Source: a virus. Taken from it: a stretch of 36,010 nt of DNA. A model generated the notes under the pieces. That model was not told the origin of the DNA. It ran no database searches and saw nothing but the letters and a program-made list of their open reading frames with translations. The stretch covers positions 1 to 36,010 of IMG/VR virus record IMGVR_UViG_3300046028_002832; one strand, given 5' to 3'. The position numbers and the translations under genes were made by a program. How positions within the stretch are numbered: position 1 is the stretch's first letter; the number at the start of each line of letters is the position of its first letter. Of the stretch, positions 1 to 7,898 are shown piece by piece.

Positions 1-131
1 AGATTGTGGCTTGCAAAGATTGCAACTCAGCAAAGTCCGACCAAGAGGATTGGTCTCCTAATAGCGGAGAACAAAAAGAGAAAAACACATGGGCATGGGA
101 AGATGGAAAATTTCGCAAGAGAAACTGGTAA
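1..131 (+). CDS. HNH endonuclease, C-terminal end (continues from 35524-36010 across the circular junction)
   Basis: This is the 3' part of the HNH gene that begins at 35524. In the frame whose codons start at position 3 it reads IVACKDCNSAKSDQ and stops with TAA at 129-131. From base 4 on it is identical to the window's end, so it is the same gene cut by linearisation. It carries the second CxxC pair (CKDC) of the HNH zinc knuckle and a basic, tryptophan-rich tail ending RKRNW. The stop overlaps the next start as TAATG. The first three bases (AGA) differ from the other copy (GCG), which changes one valine codon to isoleucine. This may be an assembly edge or a real variant. Confidence 0.75.
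   Translation, partial: IVACKDCNSAKSDQEDWSPNSGEQKEKNTWAWEDGKFRKRNW
4..129 (+). repeat. Left copy of 126-bp direct terminal repeat
   Basis: Bases 4-129 are identical to 35885-36010. The repeat lies wholly inside the HNH coding sequence, and the reading frame is continuous across the joined ends. This is what a circular or circularly permuted phage genome gives when linearised by an assembler. The length, near a typical assembler k-mer, also suggests an assembly overlap rather than a biological terminal repeat. Confidence 0.85.
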
Positions 132-310
132 TGAAAAAACAAAGCGGCGGAAAACGGATTGGTTCTGGAAGGAAAAAAGGCTCCGGAAAAGGAAGGCAAA
201 AGATCAGCAAATCAATTTCAGCATCGGAATCATTCTGGCAAAAGATTGATCTTGTAAGAGGTGAAAAATCACGCAGCAAATATATCGTTGATGAATTGAA
301 CAAGAGCTAA
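131..310 (+). CDS. Small ribbon-helix-helix-like DNA-binding protein
   Basis: A 59-residue, very basic protein. The N-terminus has the GGKRIGSGRKKGSGK pattern seen in many small phage DNA-binding proteins. The rest, SISASESFWQKIDLVRGEKS followed by RSKYIVDEL, resembles the strand-helix-helix of CopG/Arc-type RHH proteins: alternating Ser/Ile strand, helix, GxxSRSKYI turn, helix. I chose the ATG at 131 because it forms a TAATG overlap with the HNH stop; an upstream in-frame ATG at 89 would lie inside the HNH gene. A role as a small repressor or a partner of the HNH nuclease is inference. The only other thing the N-terminal pattern suggests is a small terminase subunit, but a better TerS lies at 29184. 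Confidence 0.6.
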   Translation: MKKQSGGKRIGSGRKKGSGKGRQKISKSISASESFWQKIDLVRGEKSRSKYIVDELNKS

Positions 311-312
311 AA

Positions 313-396
313 ATGCTTGACGCACTAAATGCTGTTTGCGATTATTGGACGGAAGACTGCTTGTTATCGAGGCAATGCAGGGACGCAATAAATTGA
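313..396 (+). CDS. Possible 27-residue ORF between RHH protein and gpW-like gene
   Basis: ATG at 313 opens a 27-codon frame (starting MLDALNAVCDYW, rich in Cys and acidic residues) that ends with TGA at 394-396. It fills most of the 102-nt gap between the RHH-like gene and the gpW-like gene. I recognise no family and see no clear ribosome binding site. It could be non-coding leader for the head operon. Confidence 0.25.
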   Translation: MLDALNAVCDYWTEDCLLSRQCRDAIN

Positions 397-412
397 CATA
401 ACACACCAACAA

Positions 413-661
413 ATGGGATTACAGAAATCATTCTTCGGATTGCCTCTTGCGACCCTGCAAGAATTGCAAACGGACTTTATCGCTTGCCTAAAAGCAATCG
501 CAGTTGCGGGAGCATCTTACAGCATAGCGGGGCGCAGCTTCACGAGGGCAAATCTTGCCGAAGTTTCGCAAACCATCAAAGAACTTCAGGCCGCGATTGA
601 TGCGGTATCAGGCAATCGTGTAAAAAGATTCGTTTCAACATTCCCCACCCAACGACCATAA
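413..661 (+). CDS. gpW-like head-tail joining protein
   Basis: An 82-residue protein resembling lambda gpW, which binds beneath the portal and finishes the head so that a tail can attach. The supporting stretch is a helix (TLQELQTDFIACLKAIAVAG), a short hairpin (YSIAGRSFTRANL) and a second helix (AEVSQTIKELQAAIDAVSG). That helix-hairpin-helix layout with the S..GRSFTR hairpin is typical of the family. It sits directly before a lambda-type portal, as expected, and its stop overlaps the portal start (TAATG at 659-663). The leader is A-rich (CAACAAATGGG) with no Shine-Dalgarno sequence. Confidence 0.75.
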   Translation: MGLQKSFFGLPLATLQELQTDFIACLKAIAVAGASYSIAGRSFTRANLAEVSQTIKELQAAIDAVSGNRVKRFVSTFPTQRP

Positions 662-2646
662 TGGAAAAAGATTTTATCACAAAAGCGATCTCGTTTATTT
701 CGCCAAAACTGGCACTCAACAGAATGGTCGAGCAGTCAAGACTGCGAAACTTCGGAAGATTTGATTCTGCGTTGATAAGTGACAAGCGGGGGATTCCAAG
801 GAACATATCAGGGGCAGAAGACACATCGGGAACAAGGGAAAGGTATTCTCTCATTCGCGCAGCAAGAGACCTCGCGGACAACTTTTCACCAGTTAAATCA
901 ATCCTGCTAAAATTCTCGACCTATGTTGCTGGTCGGATTGGCTATCAGGCACGAACAGGCGACAAGGTTATTGATTCGCAGATCGAAGCATATTGGGAAA
1001 AGTGGTGCAAAGAATGTGATTTCTTGAGGCGGCATGACTTCACGGCATTGCTTCAACTCGCTACAATCGCAACGCTCCGAGACGGAGACTGCGGATTTAT
1101 CATTGTTCGTGATGGGGAAAATTTAAGACTTCAATCGGTTGAGGCTGATCGCATCGGATCACCTTATGACAGGACTGACACGGATAAATACATTGGTGGA
1201 ATCAATGTTGATGAGTATGGCAGACCATTTTCTTACACGATTTTCCAGAGGACGATTAACAATCAATTCGTTTCACCAACAGACATTGCGGCAGAGGAAT
1301 TTATTCACATTTTTGATGCTACGCGACTTGATGAATATCGCGGCAGATCAGCATTCGCCGCAGCATTGAACGCAACGAGAGACTTGCAAGAGGCAATCAA
1401 AGCCGAAGTGATGGCAATCAAATACGCTTCATACCAGAGCGGCATTATCACGACAGAATTAGGTTCCGCTGATCCATCTGATTACTTTTCCCGTTCTGCT
1501 CCAAACGATCAGGGGCAAACAACCAGATTGCAAAGCCTCGACCCTGCGACCGTCAATTATCTTTCAGCGGGAGAGAAAATGGAAATGTTCAAGTCGGATC
1601 GTCCGACAGGCGCATTCGGGGAGTTCATAAAGCTGATCCAAGCTCATATTTGCATGGCGGTTGGCCTTCCCTATGGATTCGCCTATGACGCTGATAAAAG
1701 CGGCCCAATGGCTCGCATGGACGCAGCAATGGCCGAGCGAACTTTTCTCCGTTGGAGGGGTTTGTTGGAAAGCCAATTTCTGAACAAGATAAAAAATATT
1801 ATCTTGCTGGATGCGGTGTCCCGAGGATTGCTTCCAGACTCCGAATATATTCTTGATGGAAGATGGTGTTGGCCAGCAAAGGTGAGCATTGATTACGGGC
1901 GTGAGGCAAGCGCAGATATTGCACTTTGGAAGGCTGGGCTAAAAACAGCATCGCAGATTTATGCCGACTCAGGCGAAGATTACGAAGAGGCATTACGGGC
2001 AAGAGCAAAAGAGGCTTCAATAATAAAAGATTTGGGACAAGAATTTGGATTACAGCCAATTAGAATTTCTGATTCAGTTCCCGAGACGGTTATTGATTCG
2101 TTGGATACCGATGGTGCCGCACCATTGATTGAGACGATCGGCATTGGTGGCACTCAATCCCTGATGTTACTTATTTCGGCAATGGCTGGCGGTCAATTAA
2201 CATCTGCTCAAGCTGCGGTTCTGATGAAATCGGTGTTCGGATTGGATGATGTCGCTATCGATGCCTTCATAAAAACGGCACCGCAAAGCGCAACGCCACA
2301 ACCGCAAATTCCAACAGGATTTGCCGATGAAAACAAACCGACCGCAGGAATGATTTCTGAAGCAAAGAAGGGGCTTGAATGGCGTAGAAAATTTGGAAGG
2401 GGCGGGACGCTTGTTGGCGTGGCCAGAGCGAGAGATATTTCAAATGGTAAAGACCTTTCCGACGATACGGTGAAAAGAATGCACTCTTTTTTTTCACGCC
2501 ATGAGGTAGATAAAAAAGGGAAAGGATTCACGCCGAACGAAGACGGATTCCCATCAAATGGCCGAATTGCTTGGGCGTTGTGGGGGGGGGATGCTGGGCA
2601 AACTTGGGCAAGAGGGAGAGCTGAAAAAATGCGCGAAGAAAAGTAA
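661..2646 (+). CDS. Lambda-type portal protein with extra C-terminal domain
   Basis: The 661-residue dodecameric portal forms the DNA entry channel at one head vertex and docks the terminase. The core (about residues 1-480) matches the lambda gpB family: N-terminal RDLADNFSPVKSILLKFSTY, a central IATLRDGDCGFIIV strand set, then LRLQSVEADRIG and the FIHIFDATRLDEYRGRSAF segment. After a Pro/Gln linker, residues about 564-661 form a separate, strongly patterned domain (GLEWRRKFGRGGT, VARARDISNG, FFSRHEVDKKGKGF, GRIAWALWGGD). I know this domain from the ends of other phage portal and protease proteins, without a firm function. A run of nine G at 2582-2590 codes Gly-Gly and is a sequencing-risk site. 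Confidence 0.92.
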   Translation: MEKDFITKAISFISPKLALNRMVEQSRLRNFGRFDSALISDKRGIPRNISGAEDTSGTRERYSLIRAARDLADNFSPVKSILLKFSTYVAGRIGYQARTGDKVIDSQIEAYWEKWCKECDFLRRHDFTALLQLATIATLRDGDCGFIIVRDGENLRLQSVEADRIGSPYDRTDTDKYIGGINVDEYGRPFSYTIFQRTINNQFVSPTDIAAEEFIHIFDATRLDEYRGRSAFAAALNATRDLQEAIKAEVMAIKYASYQSGIITTELGSADPSDYFSRSAPNDQGQTTRLQSLDPATVNYLSAGEKMEMFKSDRPTGAFGEFIKLIQAHICMAVGLPYGFAYDADKSGPMARMDAAMAERTFLRWRGLLESQFLNKIKNIILLDAVSRGLLPDSEYILDGRWCWPAKVSIDYGREASADIALWKAGLKTASQIYADSGEDYEEALRARAKEASIIKDLGQEFGLQPIRISDSVPETVIDSLDTDGAAPLIETIGIGGTQSLMLLISAMAGGQLTSAQAAVLMKSVFGLDDVAIDAFIKTAPQSATPQPQIPTGFADENKPTAGMISEAKKGLEWRRKFGRGGTLVGVARARDISNGKDLSDDTVKRMHSFFSRHEVDKKGKGFTPNEDGFPSNGRIAWALWGGDAGQTWARGRAEKMREEK

Positions 2647-2651
2647 TTTTG

Positions 2652-2675
2652 ACATTCATGCCGTAGCATGAATGT
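2652..2675 (+). promoter_or_regulatory. Perfect 10-bp hairpin enclosing the protease start codon
   Basis: ACATTCATGC (2652-2661), loop CGTA (2662-2665) and GCATGAATGT (2666-2675) form a perfect inverted repeat. The ATG of the prohead protease (2668-2670) lies inside the 3' arm. In mRNA the start codon would be base-paired, so ribosomes finishing the portal gene only 21 nt upstream would have to melt it. There is no Shine-Dalgarno sequence beside it. A coupling or dosage-control role is inferred. Confidence 0.6.
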
Positions 2676-3519
2676 AATTGAAGGCGTATCTGTAATTTCA
2701 ATCGGTGAGGCAAAGGGACATGGGATTTATGTCGATAGTCAAACTTTGCTTGAGGTAAAGGGCTGCGCTGAATCTTATAGGGGCGGGGTTAAAGTGAATC
2801 TCGATCACGGGGCAGGGATCAGAGACATCGTTGGATATTGCACCAACTTCCGCATTGAAAACGACAAGTTGGTTGCCGATCTAAACCTTTTGGAGTCTTC
2901 TCCGATGAAGGAATATGTCTTGGAAATCTCCACAAAACTTCCAGATACATTCGGAATCTCAATTTCATTTAGCGGACCAACACGCGAATCAAATGGAATG
3001 TTTTTTGCAAGCTGCGAAGAGCTTTATTCCGCTGATTTAGTTCAAACGCCAGCGGCAAACGCGACAGGGCTTTTCAGCTTTACGGCAAAGCCAGTTGACA
3101 ATTCTCACATGGAAATGGCTGAAACAACCGAAACACCAGATATGCCCGATTCCGAAGAGGGAGTAACAATTGTTGAACTCGCAAAGCGTATGGACGCCTT
3201 GGAAGAGACGATGCTCACCTACAAGACTCAAATGGAAGCAATGATGCCAGCCGCTCCGATGAAAGATGAAGTCATCGAGGTAATGGGAGTTGCTGAAAAG
3301 CTTGAAGCAAAACTCGACCGCATCATTTCCAACTTTGGCGCAATGCCAGTTAAGGCATCGGTTGCCGTTGAGGATAAGAAAGCTGATTTTTCTCTCAAGG
3401 GTTTGATCGTTGAGAAAACCAAGGAACTCGGCAGTCGCACAGCCGCAATCAAGTTTGCCATGGCAAACCACCCAACCGAATACATCGCAGCACGCGATAA
3501 TAACGAACTCAATTTCTAA
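2668..3519 (+). CDS. Prohead protease fused to scaffold-like coiled-coil region
   Basis: A 283-residue protein. Residues 1-145 look like a HK97-type prohead serine protease. A probable catalytic His lies in VNLDHGAGIRDIVGY, a Ser in DTFGISISFSG, and the domain closes with LVQTPAANATGLF, a variant of the usual D..DSPAANPTGLF end. After an acidic linker (about 150-165) comes a coiled coil (ELAKRMDALEETMLTYKTQM), then a helical C-terminus ending NNELNF. Such tails act as scaffold for head assembly and are cut away on maturation. The order portal-protease-decoration-capsid is canonical. The ATG at 2668 is the only good start before the conserved VSVISIGEAKGHG strand, and it lies in a hairpin. Confidence 0.82.
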   Translation: MNVIEGVSVISIGEAKGHGIYVDSQTLLEVKGCAESYRGGVKVNLDHGAGIRDIVGYCTNFRIENDKLVADLNLLESSPMKEYVLEISTKLPDTFGISISFSGPTRESNGMFFASCEELYSADLVQTPAANATGLFSFTAKPVDNSHMEMAETTETPDMPDSEEGVTIVELAKRMDALEETMLTYKTQMEAMMPAAPMKDEVIEVMGVAEKLEAKLDRIISNFGAMPVKASVAVEDKKADFSLKGLIVEKTKELGSRTAAIKFAMANHPTEYIAARDNNELNF

Positions 3520-3528
3520 TTTTAATTT

Positions 3529-3894
3529 ATGGCAACACAAAATGACAATGGCTTCCGGAGTTTTAACTTCGCCGCAGCCGTAACAGCAAACAGCCTCGTT
3601 GCAATCAGCGGGGATAACGCCGCTCAAATTGCGGCAACAGGTGCTTCCGCAATTGGAGTGCTTCAAGATGACGTTGCCGCAAACGATCAAGGCAGCGTGA
3701 AATTGTTCTTCGCCTCGCAATTCGGAATTGTGACCTCTGGCGTTAGCGTTACCGCTGGGAATACCGTTTACGCTATCACAGGCGGCGGCATCCTTGGTGT
3801 TTACGCAAATGCAAGCACCGTAACTTTGGGCGTTGCTATCAACAGCGGAGTCGCTGGTGATGTTGTCGAATACGTCCCTAAATTCAATCAGTAA
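3529..3894 (+). CDS. Capsid decoration (cement) protein, DUF2190-like
   Basis: A 121-residue beta-rich protein with repeated Gly/Ala/Val turns (VTANSLVAISGDNAAQIAAT, SAIGVLQDDVAANDQGSVKL, GVSVTAGNTVYAITGGGILG). This is the pattern of the phage capsid cement family DUF2190, whose trimers stabilise the expanded head. Its place between protease and major capsid protein supports the call. The leader after the protease stop is TTTTAATTT directly before ATG, with no Shine-Dalgarno sequence, and is shared almost exactly with the capsid gene. Confidence 0.82.
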   Translation: MATQNDNGFRSFNFAAAVTANSLVAISGDNAAQIAATGASAIGVLQDDVAANDQGSVKLFFASQFGIVTSGVSVTAGNTVYAITGGGILGVYANASTVTLGVAINSGVAGDVVEYVPKFNQ

Positions 3895-3906
3895 CCTTTT
3901 AATTTT

Positions 3907-4860
3907 ATGGCACTATCATACACAACCATTCGCGCTGACATTGCTCAAGCGGTCTTTGAGGGACTCAGCAACAATAACAATCTTTTCATTGGCACGGAAG
4001 TGATGCCAATTTATAGCGCAGATGTTCGCTCTGGCGCATATCTGAAACTGAACCTTGGCGATGCTGAACTGCTCAACGATGACGCATTGAAGGTTGCCGC
4101 TGGTTCTGGCTACGCTCGCACAAGTCGCCGTTTCGCAAGCGATACATACGATGCGATTGAATACGGTCTTGAAGAGGTTCTTCCAGACTCCAATCGCCGC
4201 GACCTCGACAGATTCTTCGATACTGAAGTGAATATCGCCGCGATGCTCCTGCGCCAAATCCAAATCAGCCATGAGGCTCGCGTTGCTACAGCAACCTTCG
4301 CCGCTAATGGTTTGACTGCGATCTCCGCAACAGCCGCCTACACAGAAGCGAACATCACCAGTTTCAATGTCCCTGGAGATGTTGCAGCAGCAAAGCTGGA
4401 ACTCGCCAAGTATGGTGTGCTTCCGAACACATTGGTTATGTCACAACCTGTTTTTGAGCGCATTCGCCGCTCGACATTTGTGCAAAACCAATTCTTCGGT
4501 GTTGTTGCCACAAATCAAAGCCGCTTGCTGAATGAGGCAGAACTCGCTGCGGCAGTTGGAGTGGATCGCGTTCTTGTTGGTCGCGGTGCAAAGAATCAAG
4601 CCAAAAAAGGACAACCTTATTCTGGCGGATTCCTCTGGTCGAACACCTACCTTGCGCTTTGTAACACCGTTGGCGGTGACTTTGCTGGTGGCGGATTCGG
4701 TCGCACAATCATCTGGGCGCAGGATTCTCCTGTTCCATTTGTTTCCGAGACCTACCGCGATGAGGCACGCCGCGCAGATGTTCTTCGCGTTCGTCAGAAC
4801 TCCGCTGAGAAAGTTATCGACGGATCGAGCATCATTCGCATCACCACAGGATTTGCCTGA
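3907..4860 (+). CDS. Major capsid protein
   Basis: A 317-residue protein, presumably with the HK97 fold, that forms the icosahedral head. Features typical of phage coat proteins are an N-terminal arm (LSYTTIRADIAQAVFEGLSN), the segment YDAIEYGLEEVLPDSNRRDL, a long spine helix (FFDTEVNIAAMLLRQIQISH) and a P-domain-like stretch with PNTLVMSQPVFERIRRS. The C-terminus (RVRQNSAEKVIDGSSIIRIT) is a standard closing beta strand. No N-terminal delta domain is present, which fits a separate protease/scaffold gene upstream. A strong terminator follows 36 nt after the stop, as expected for the most highly expressed gene. Capsid identity rests mainly on position and overall pattern. Confidence 0.88.
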   Translation: MALSYTTIRADIAQAVFEGLSNNNNLFIGTEVMPIYSADVRSGAYLKLNLGDAELLNDDALKVAAGSGYARTSRRFASDTYDAIEYGLEEVLPDSNRRDLDRFFDTEVNIAAMLLRQIQISHEARVATATFAANGLTAISATAAYTEANITSFNVPGDVAAAKLELAKYGVLPNTLVMSQPVFERIRRSTFVQNQFFGVVATNQSRLLNEAELAAAVGVDRVLVGRGAKNQAKKGQPYSGGFLWSNTYLALCNTVGGDFAGGGFGRTIIWAQDSPVPFVSETYRDEARRADVLRVRQNSAEKVIDGSSIIRITTGFA

Positions 4861-4895
4861 TATGTAGGTTTAGTGTGTTATGTTTGGGTTCATAT

Positions 4896-4926
4896 ACCCC
4901 GCTCCATACGGAGCGGGGTTTTGCTT
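4896..4926 (+). terminator. Rho-independent terminator after the capsid gene
   Basis: CCCCGCTCC (4897-4905) and GGAGCGGGG (4910-4918) pair perfectly around the loop ATAC, with a further A-T pair outside. A T-rich tail, TTTTGCTTTT, follows at 4917-4926. It separates the head operon from the glycosyltransferase cassette. Confidence 0.88.
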
Positions 4927-4940
4927 TTGACATAAAACCC

Positions 4941-4949
4941 GAAATAGAT
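4941..4949 (+). promoter_or_regulatory. GAAATAGAT leader directly before the GT2 start
   Basis: GAAATAGAT abuts ATGAAC at 4950. The same core, GAAATAGAAAA(T/A), abuts the starts at 20309, 31630 and 31976, and ACAT lies 11 nt upstream here (4930). It decides the start of the glycosyltransferase. Its role as a non-Shine-Dalgarno initiation signal is inferred. Confidence 0.55.
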
Positions 4950-6626
4950 ATGAACCGAAAAAATAAGTTGGTAGCTGGGCTGATTTGCGGCAATGAAGAG
5001 CCAAGGATCGAGCGATGCGTAAAGTCACTTCAACAAATTTGCGATGAAATTGTAATCATCCGAGCGATTGGTTCACTTGAGCCAGACAAGACGTTAAGCA
5101 TTGCAAAAAAGCTTGGGTGTTATGTGGGGGAATATTTTAACTCTCCACTTGTTGCCGAGTGGGCTCACTTGGATGATTTTGGAGCGGCAAGGAATCAAGC
5201 GTTCGCACAAGCCTACGAGCTTGCAGGAGTCGATGGGTGGTCAATGTGGGCGGACTGCGACGATGTTCTCATGCCGGAGATGGCAGAACCTCACCTAAAA
5301 GCGTTGCAAGATTGCCCGTCAGACTTCCAATGGATTCTTACAGACTATGTAATTGCAGAGCAAAACAAGCGCGCTCCGAGGGAGAGGTTCTTCCGTTACA
5401 AAACGGGATGGTGGCATCGCCCGATTCACGAAAATGTCCAACCTACAAATGACGTGAAGCTATACATGAGGCGCGACCTTGAGATTGTTCATCAACCTCC
5501 AATCGGCGTTCGGCCAAGCAACGAAAGGAACAAGCGGATTTTGATGCACAACGACAAAATGTCATCGCATTACAAATTTTACCTTCATTACGAAAACTTC
5601 ATCACCGGAAACCATGCCGAGTCTGCAAAGTATGGTTCTGAGGCATTAGCGATGATCGACCTTGATGGCGTTCATAAATACGAGACGCTTATGAATTGCT
5701 CGATGCTGACAACAGAGGAAACGGCATTGCGCCTTGTAAAACAGGCGAGAGCATTAGAACCAAACAGGCGCGAGGCATACGGATTGGAAGCTTCAACTTT
5801 GCTTGATAACAAAAAGCCAGAAGAGGCGTTGTTACTTGTTGAGGAAATGCTGAAGATTCCTGTTCCAAGCTTTAAGCAGTGGACGCACAGAGAAGAGTGG
5901 TATACGTGGAAGGCTCAACACCTAAAAGCGTGGTGCTTACGAGAATTGGGACGAGGCGATGAAGCGAAGGGATTTGAAATGTCGGTTCTGAATTCTTCCG
6001 CACTTCCCAAAATATCCTTGATTCATGCCACAAGGGGCAGACCGTTAGTCGCAACTCAGGCAATGGCAATGTGGTTTGCAAGGGCAAAACATCCAGAAAG
6101 GATCGAGCATATCTTTGTTTTTGATGAGGACGATGAAAAATCAAAAACTCTTCAAAGATTTAGGCACATAATTCAGAAGGATAACGGATATTCAGTCGGT
6201 GCGTGGAATTTAGGTGCGAAAGAATGTATCGGGGACATAATTATTCAGTTGTCGGATGATTGGGAATGCCCTCCCGCATGGGATGAAATGATTGAAGCGA
6301 GGCTTGATATTACAAAGGAACAAGTTCTTCGCATTTCTGATGGATACAGAAAAGACGAATTGTTGTGCATGGCGATCCTGACAAAACCATATTTTGAAAA
6401 GCATGGGCTTTTTAACCCTGCCTTCAAAAATGTTTACTCAGACACGGACTTTACATTTAGGGCAGCAAAAAATAATGCGATTGTTGAGGCAAAGGACATC
6501 GCAATAATTCATCATCATCCGTTTTGGGAGAATAGGCCGCTTGACGCGACTTATGAGCGAGGGAATGATGTTGAGGAATACAACAGAGCAAAGAAGATAT
6601 TTGAAGGAATCCACGGCAATGCTTGA
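4950..6626 (+). CDS. Two-domain GT2 glycosyltransferase with TPR-like middle
   Basis: A 558-residue protein with two putative sugar-transfer domains. The N-terminal GT-A domain (about 1-240) begins KLVAGLICGNEEPRIERCVK, then has CDEIVIIRAIG and the metal-binding acidic motif WADCDDV (residues 100-106), as in LPS-type GT2 enzymes that use nucleotide sugars. Residues about 240-345 resemble TPR helices (ALEPNRREAYGLEA, PEEALLLVEEML). A second GT-A-like domain starts near 354 (KISLIHATRGRPLVATQAM), with FVFDEDDE, QLSDDWE (433-439) and SDTDF. The ATG at 4950 is chosen because the GAAATAGAT leader abuts it; an in-frame upstream start would read through the terminator. Likely targets are virion glycans, the host surface or DNA; sequence alone does not decide. 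Confidence 0.82.
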   Translation: MNRKNKLVAGLICGNEEPRIERCVKSLQQICDEIVIIRAIGSLEPDKTLSIAKKLGCYVGEYFNSPLVAEWAHLDDFGAARNQAFAQAYELAGVDGWSMWADCDDVLMPEMAEPHLKALQDCPSDFQWILTDYVIAEQNKRAPRERFFRYKTGWWHRPIHENVQPTNDVKLYMRRDLEIVHQPPIGVRPSNERNKRILMHNDKMSSHYKFYLHYENFITGNHAESAKYGSEALAMIDLDGVHKYETLMNCSMLTTEETALRLVKQARALEPNRREAYGLEASTLLDNKKPEEALLLVEEMLKIPVPSFKQWTHREEWYTWKAQHLKAWCLRELGRGDEAKGFEMSVLNSSALPKISLIHATRGRPLVATQAMAMWFARAKHPERIEHIFVFDEDDEKSKTLQRFRHIIQKDNGYSVGAWNLGAKECIGDIIIQLSDDWECPPAWDEMIEARLDITKEQVLRISDGYRKDELLCMAILTKPYFEKHGLFNPAFKNVYSDTDFTFRAAKNNAIVEAKDIAIIHHHPFWENRPLDATYERGNDVEEYNRAKKIFEGIHGNA

Positions 6627-7242
6627 GAATTACAGAAAAGACGAATTCGGTGTGATTTCTCAGATTGAAATTGCAGAGAAAACGAACTACGACAAAAAAT
6701 ACATTGCCGACAGATACAAAAAATATCCTGAGAAATGCCAGCAAATGGCGCACTTGCGTTTGGGCTTCATCGTTGGGGCGATCGGCCATGTTCCAAGTTC
6801 AATTTTGGATGTTGGCTATGGAAGCGGAGAGTTTTTAGACGCTGCAAAGAACATCATCCCGCATTGCTTCGGAAACGACATCACAGGAATAATGCCGCCA
6901 ACTGGGGTTAAATTTGTTGAAGATATTTTTAGCATCGGCGTGGAAGTTGTAACATTTTTTGACGTGTTAGAGCATTTCGAGAATCCAGCACCAACAATTG
7001 AAAATTTGAATTGCCGATATGTTGTCATTTCTGTTCCACATTGCCATTACCCATCGGACGATTGGTTCAAATCTTGGAAGCACAGGCGAGAAGACGAACA
7101 CCTGCACCACTTCAAGACAGATTCTCTGATAGCAATTATGCGCTCTTGCAATTTCTTGCCAATCATCGACTCGGATATTGAGGATACAATACGAAAAGAC
7201 GGCAACAAGAACATCCTTTCAATGGTGTTTGAGAGAATATGA
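6619..7242 (+). CDS. Class I SAM-dependent methyltransferase
   Basis: A 207-residue enzyme predicted to move a methyl group from S-adenosylmethionine. Motif I is SILDVGYGSGEFLDAA. Motif IV-like FFDVLEHFENP and the later DEHLHHFKTDSLIAIMRSCN fit the Methyltransf_23/UbiE-like superfamily, often found in glycan clusters. It lacks the (D/N)PP(Y/F) motif of DNA amino-methyltransferases, so DNA is a less likely substrate. The ATG at 6619 overlaps the preceding stop by 8 nt, and the gene ends in an ATGA overlap with the GT9-like gene. The three genes form one translationally coupled cassette, and a sugar O-methylation role is inferred from that. Confidence 0.82.
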   Translation: MLENYRKDEFGVISQIEIAEKTNYDKKYIADRYKKYPEKCQQMAHLRLGFIVGAIGHVPSSILDVGYGSGEFLDAAKNIIPHCFGNDITGIMPPTGVKFVEDIFSIGVEVVTFFDVLEHFENPAPTIENLNCRYVVISVPHCHYPSDDWFKSWKHRREDEHLHHFKTDSLIAIMRSCNFLPIIDSDIEDTIRKDGNKNILSMVFERI

Positions 7243-7898
7243 GAATTTTAATAATTTATCACTTGCGACTTGGCGACATTTTGCGATGCCTTCCAATCGC
7301 TGAATACTTTCACAAATTAGGAAACGAGGTTGTATTTGAATGCAACGAGGAATATCACAACCTTTTTGAGACGGTTGATTATTGTGCGCCTTGCCGTCCA
7401 GATTCTGACAGGAATTACTTCGACAGGGTGATTGATCTTCAGATTTGGCCGAATAGGTATAATAATTTCAGAACGAGCGGGAAAAAATGGGCTGATTACA
7501 TTTGGGATTTGATTGAAGAAGGAGAGGAAATACCAAGGGAAATACATTTAAACGCTCCTGCAATTTGCGTTCCTCCAATAATACAGGACTCGGTTCTATG
7601 CTTCCCGCTTGGATACTCGCAAAACATCAGATACGACACATCCAAAATCATTCAACTTGCCCATATAATTGCGAATGGGAATCCTGTGATTTGCGTTGGA
7701 AAGAAAGACCTCGGAATGCGTGAGTTTGATTCAATCGAGACGCTTTGCGCATACATAGCAAAGGCAAGGCAGGTCGTTACCATCAACTCGGCACCAACGG
7801 TCATTTGCTCTGCTCTCCGTTCTTCTTGGTTTCACATTCCAGATTCTGAACAAGATGATTTTTCCCATGCAAATCAAAAGAGACTCGCAGCGATTTGA
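7239..7898 (+). CDS. GT9 (heptosyltransferase)-like glycosyltransferase
   Basis: A 219-residue protein with the start of GT9 enzymes, RILIIYHLRLGDILRCLPIA, where the (R/K)LGD turn binds near the acceptor. It continues with a Rossmann strand (NEVVFECNEEYHNLF). The C-terminal part has DSIETLCAYIAKARQVVTIN and SAPTVICSAL, which align in style with the GT9 motif where a donor-binding GPxHLA loop is usual. Here that loop is SAPTVI, so the canonical GPxH is missing. Usual GT9 proteins are about 320-350 residues, so this is a short form. It overlaps the methyltransferase by ATGA and probably works with it on one glycan. Confidence 0.68.
   Translation: MRILIIYHLRLGDILRCLPIAEYFHKLGNEVVFECNEEYHNLFETVDYCAPCRPDSDRNYFDRVIDLQIWPNRYNNFRTSGKKWADYIWDLIEEGEEIPREIHLNAPAICVPPIIQDSVLCFPLGYSQNIRYDTSKIIQLAHIIANGNPVICVGKKDLGMREFDSIETLCAYIAKARQVVTINSAPTVICSALRSSWFHIPDSEQDDFSHANQKRLAAI

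Noticed and set aside
131-310. Small protein as terminase small subunit because of GGKRIGSGRKK start
   Set aside because: That N-terminal pattern is shared by many small phage proteins; a clear HTH-type TerS is coupled to TerL at 29184.
1139-1369. 76-codon + frame inside the portal
   Set aside because: Nested in conserved portal sequence in another frame with no signal of its own.
2582-2590. Run of nine G as a slippage or frameshift site
   Set aside because: The zero frame reads Gly-Gly inside a conserved WALWGGD motif and continues normally to the stop; no useful alternative frame follows.
2208-2669. 153-codon open frame on the - strand opposite the portal end
   Set aside because: It lies fully antisense to a well-supported conserved portal domain, has no family likeness and no neighbours on that strand.
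3037-3720. 227-codon open frame on the - strand opposite protease and decoration genes
   Set aside because: Cys/His-rich low-order composition arises from reading the complement of coding frames; both + genes are firm.
6457-6789. 110-codon - strand frame across the GT2/methyltransferase overlap
   Set aside because: Antisense shadow of two coupled genes; no independent start context.
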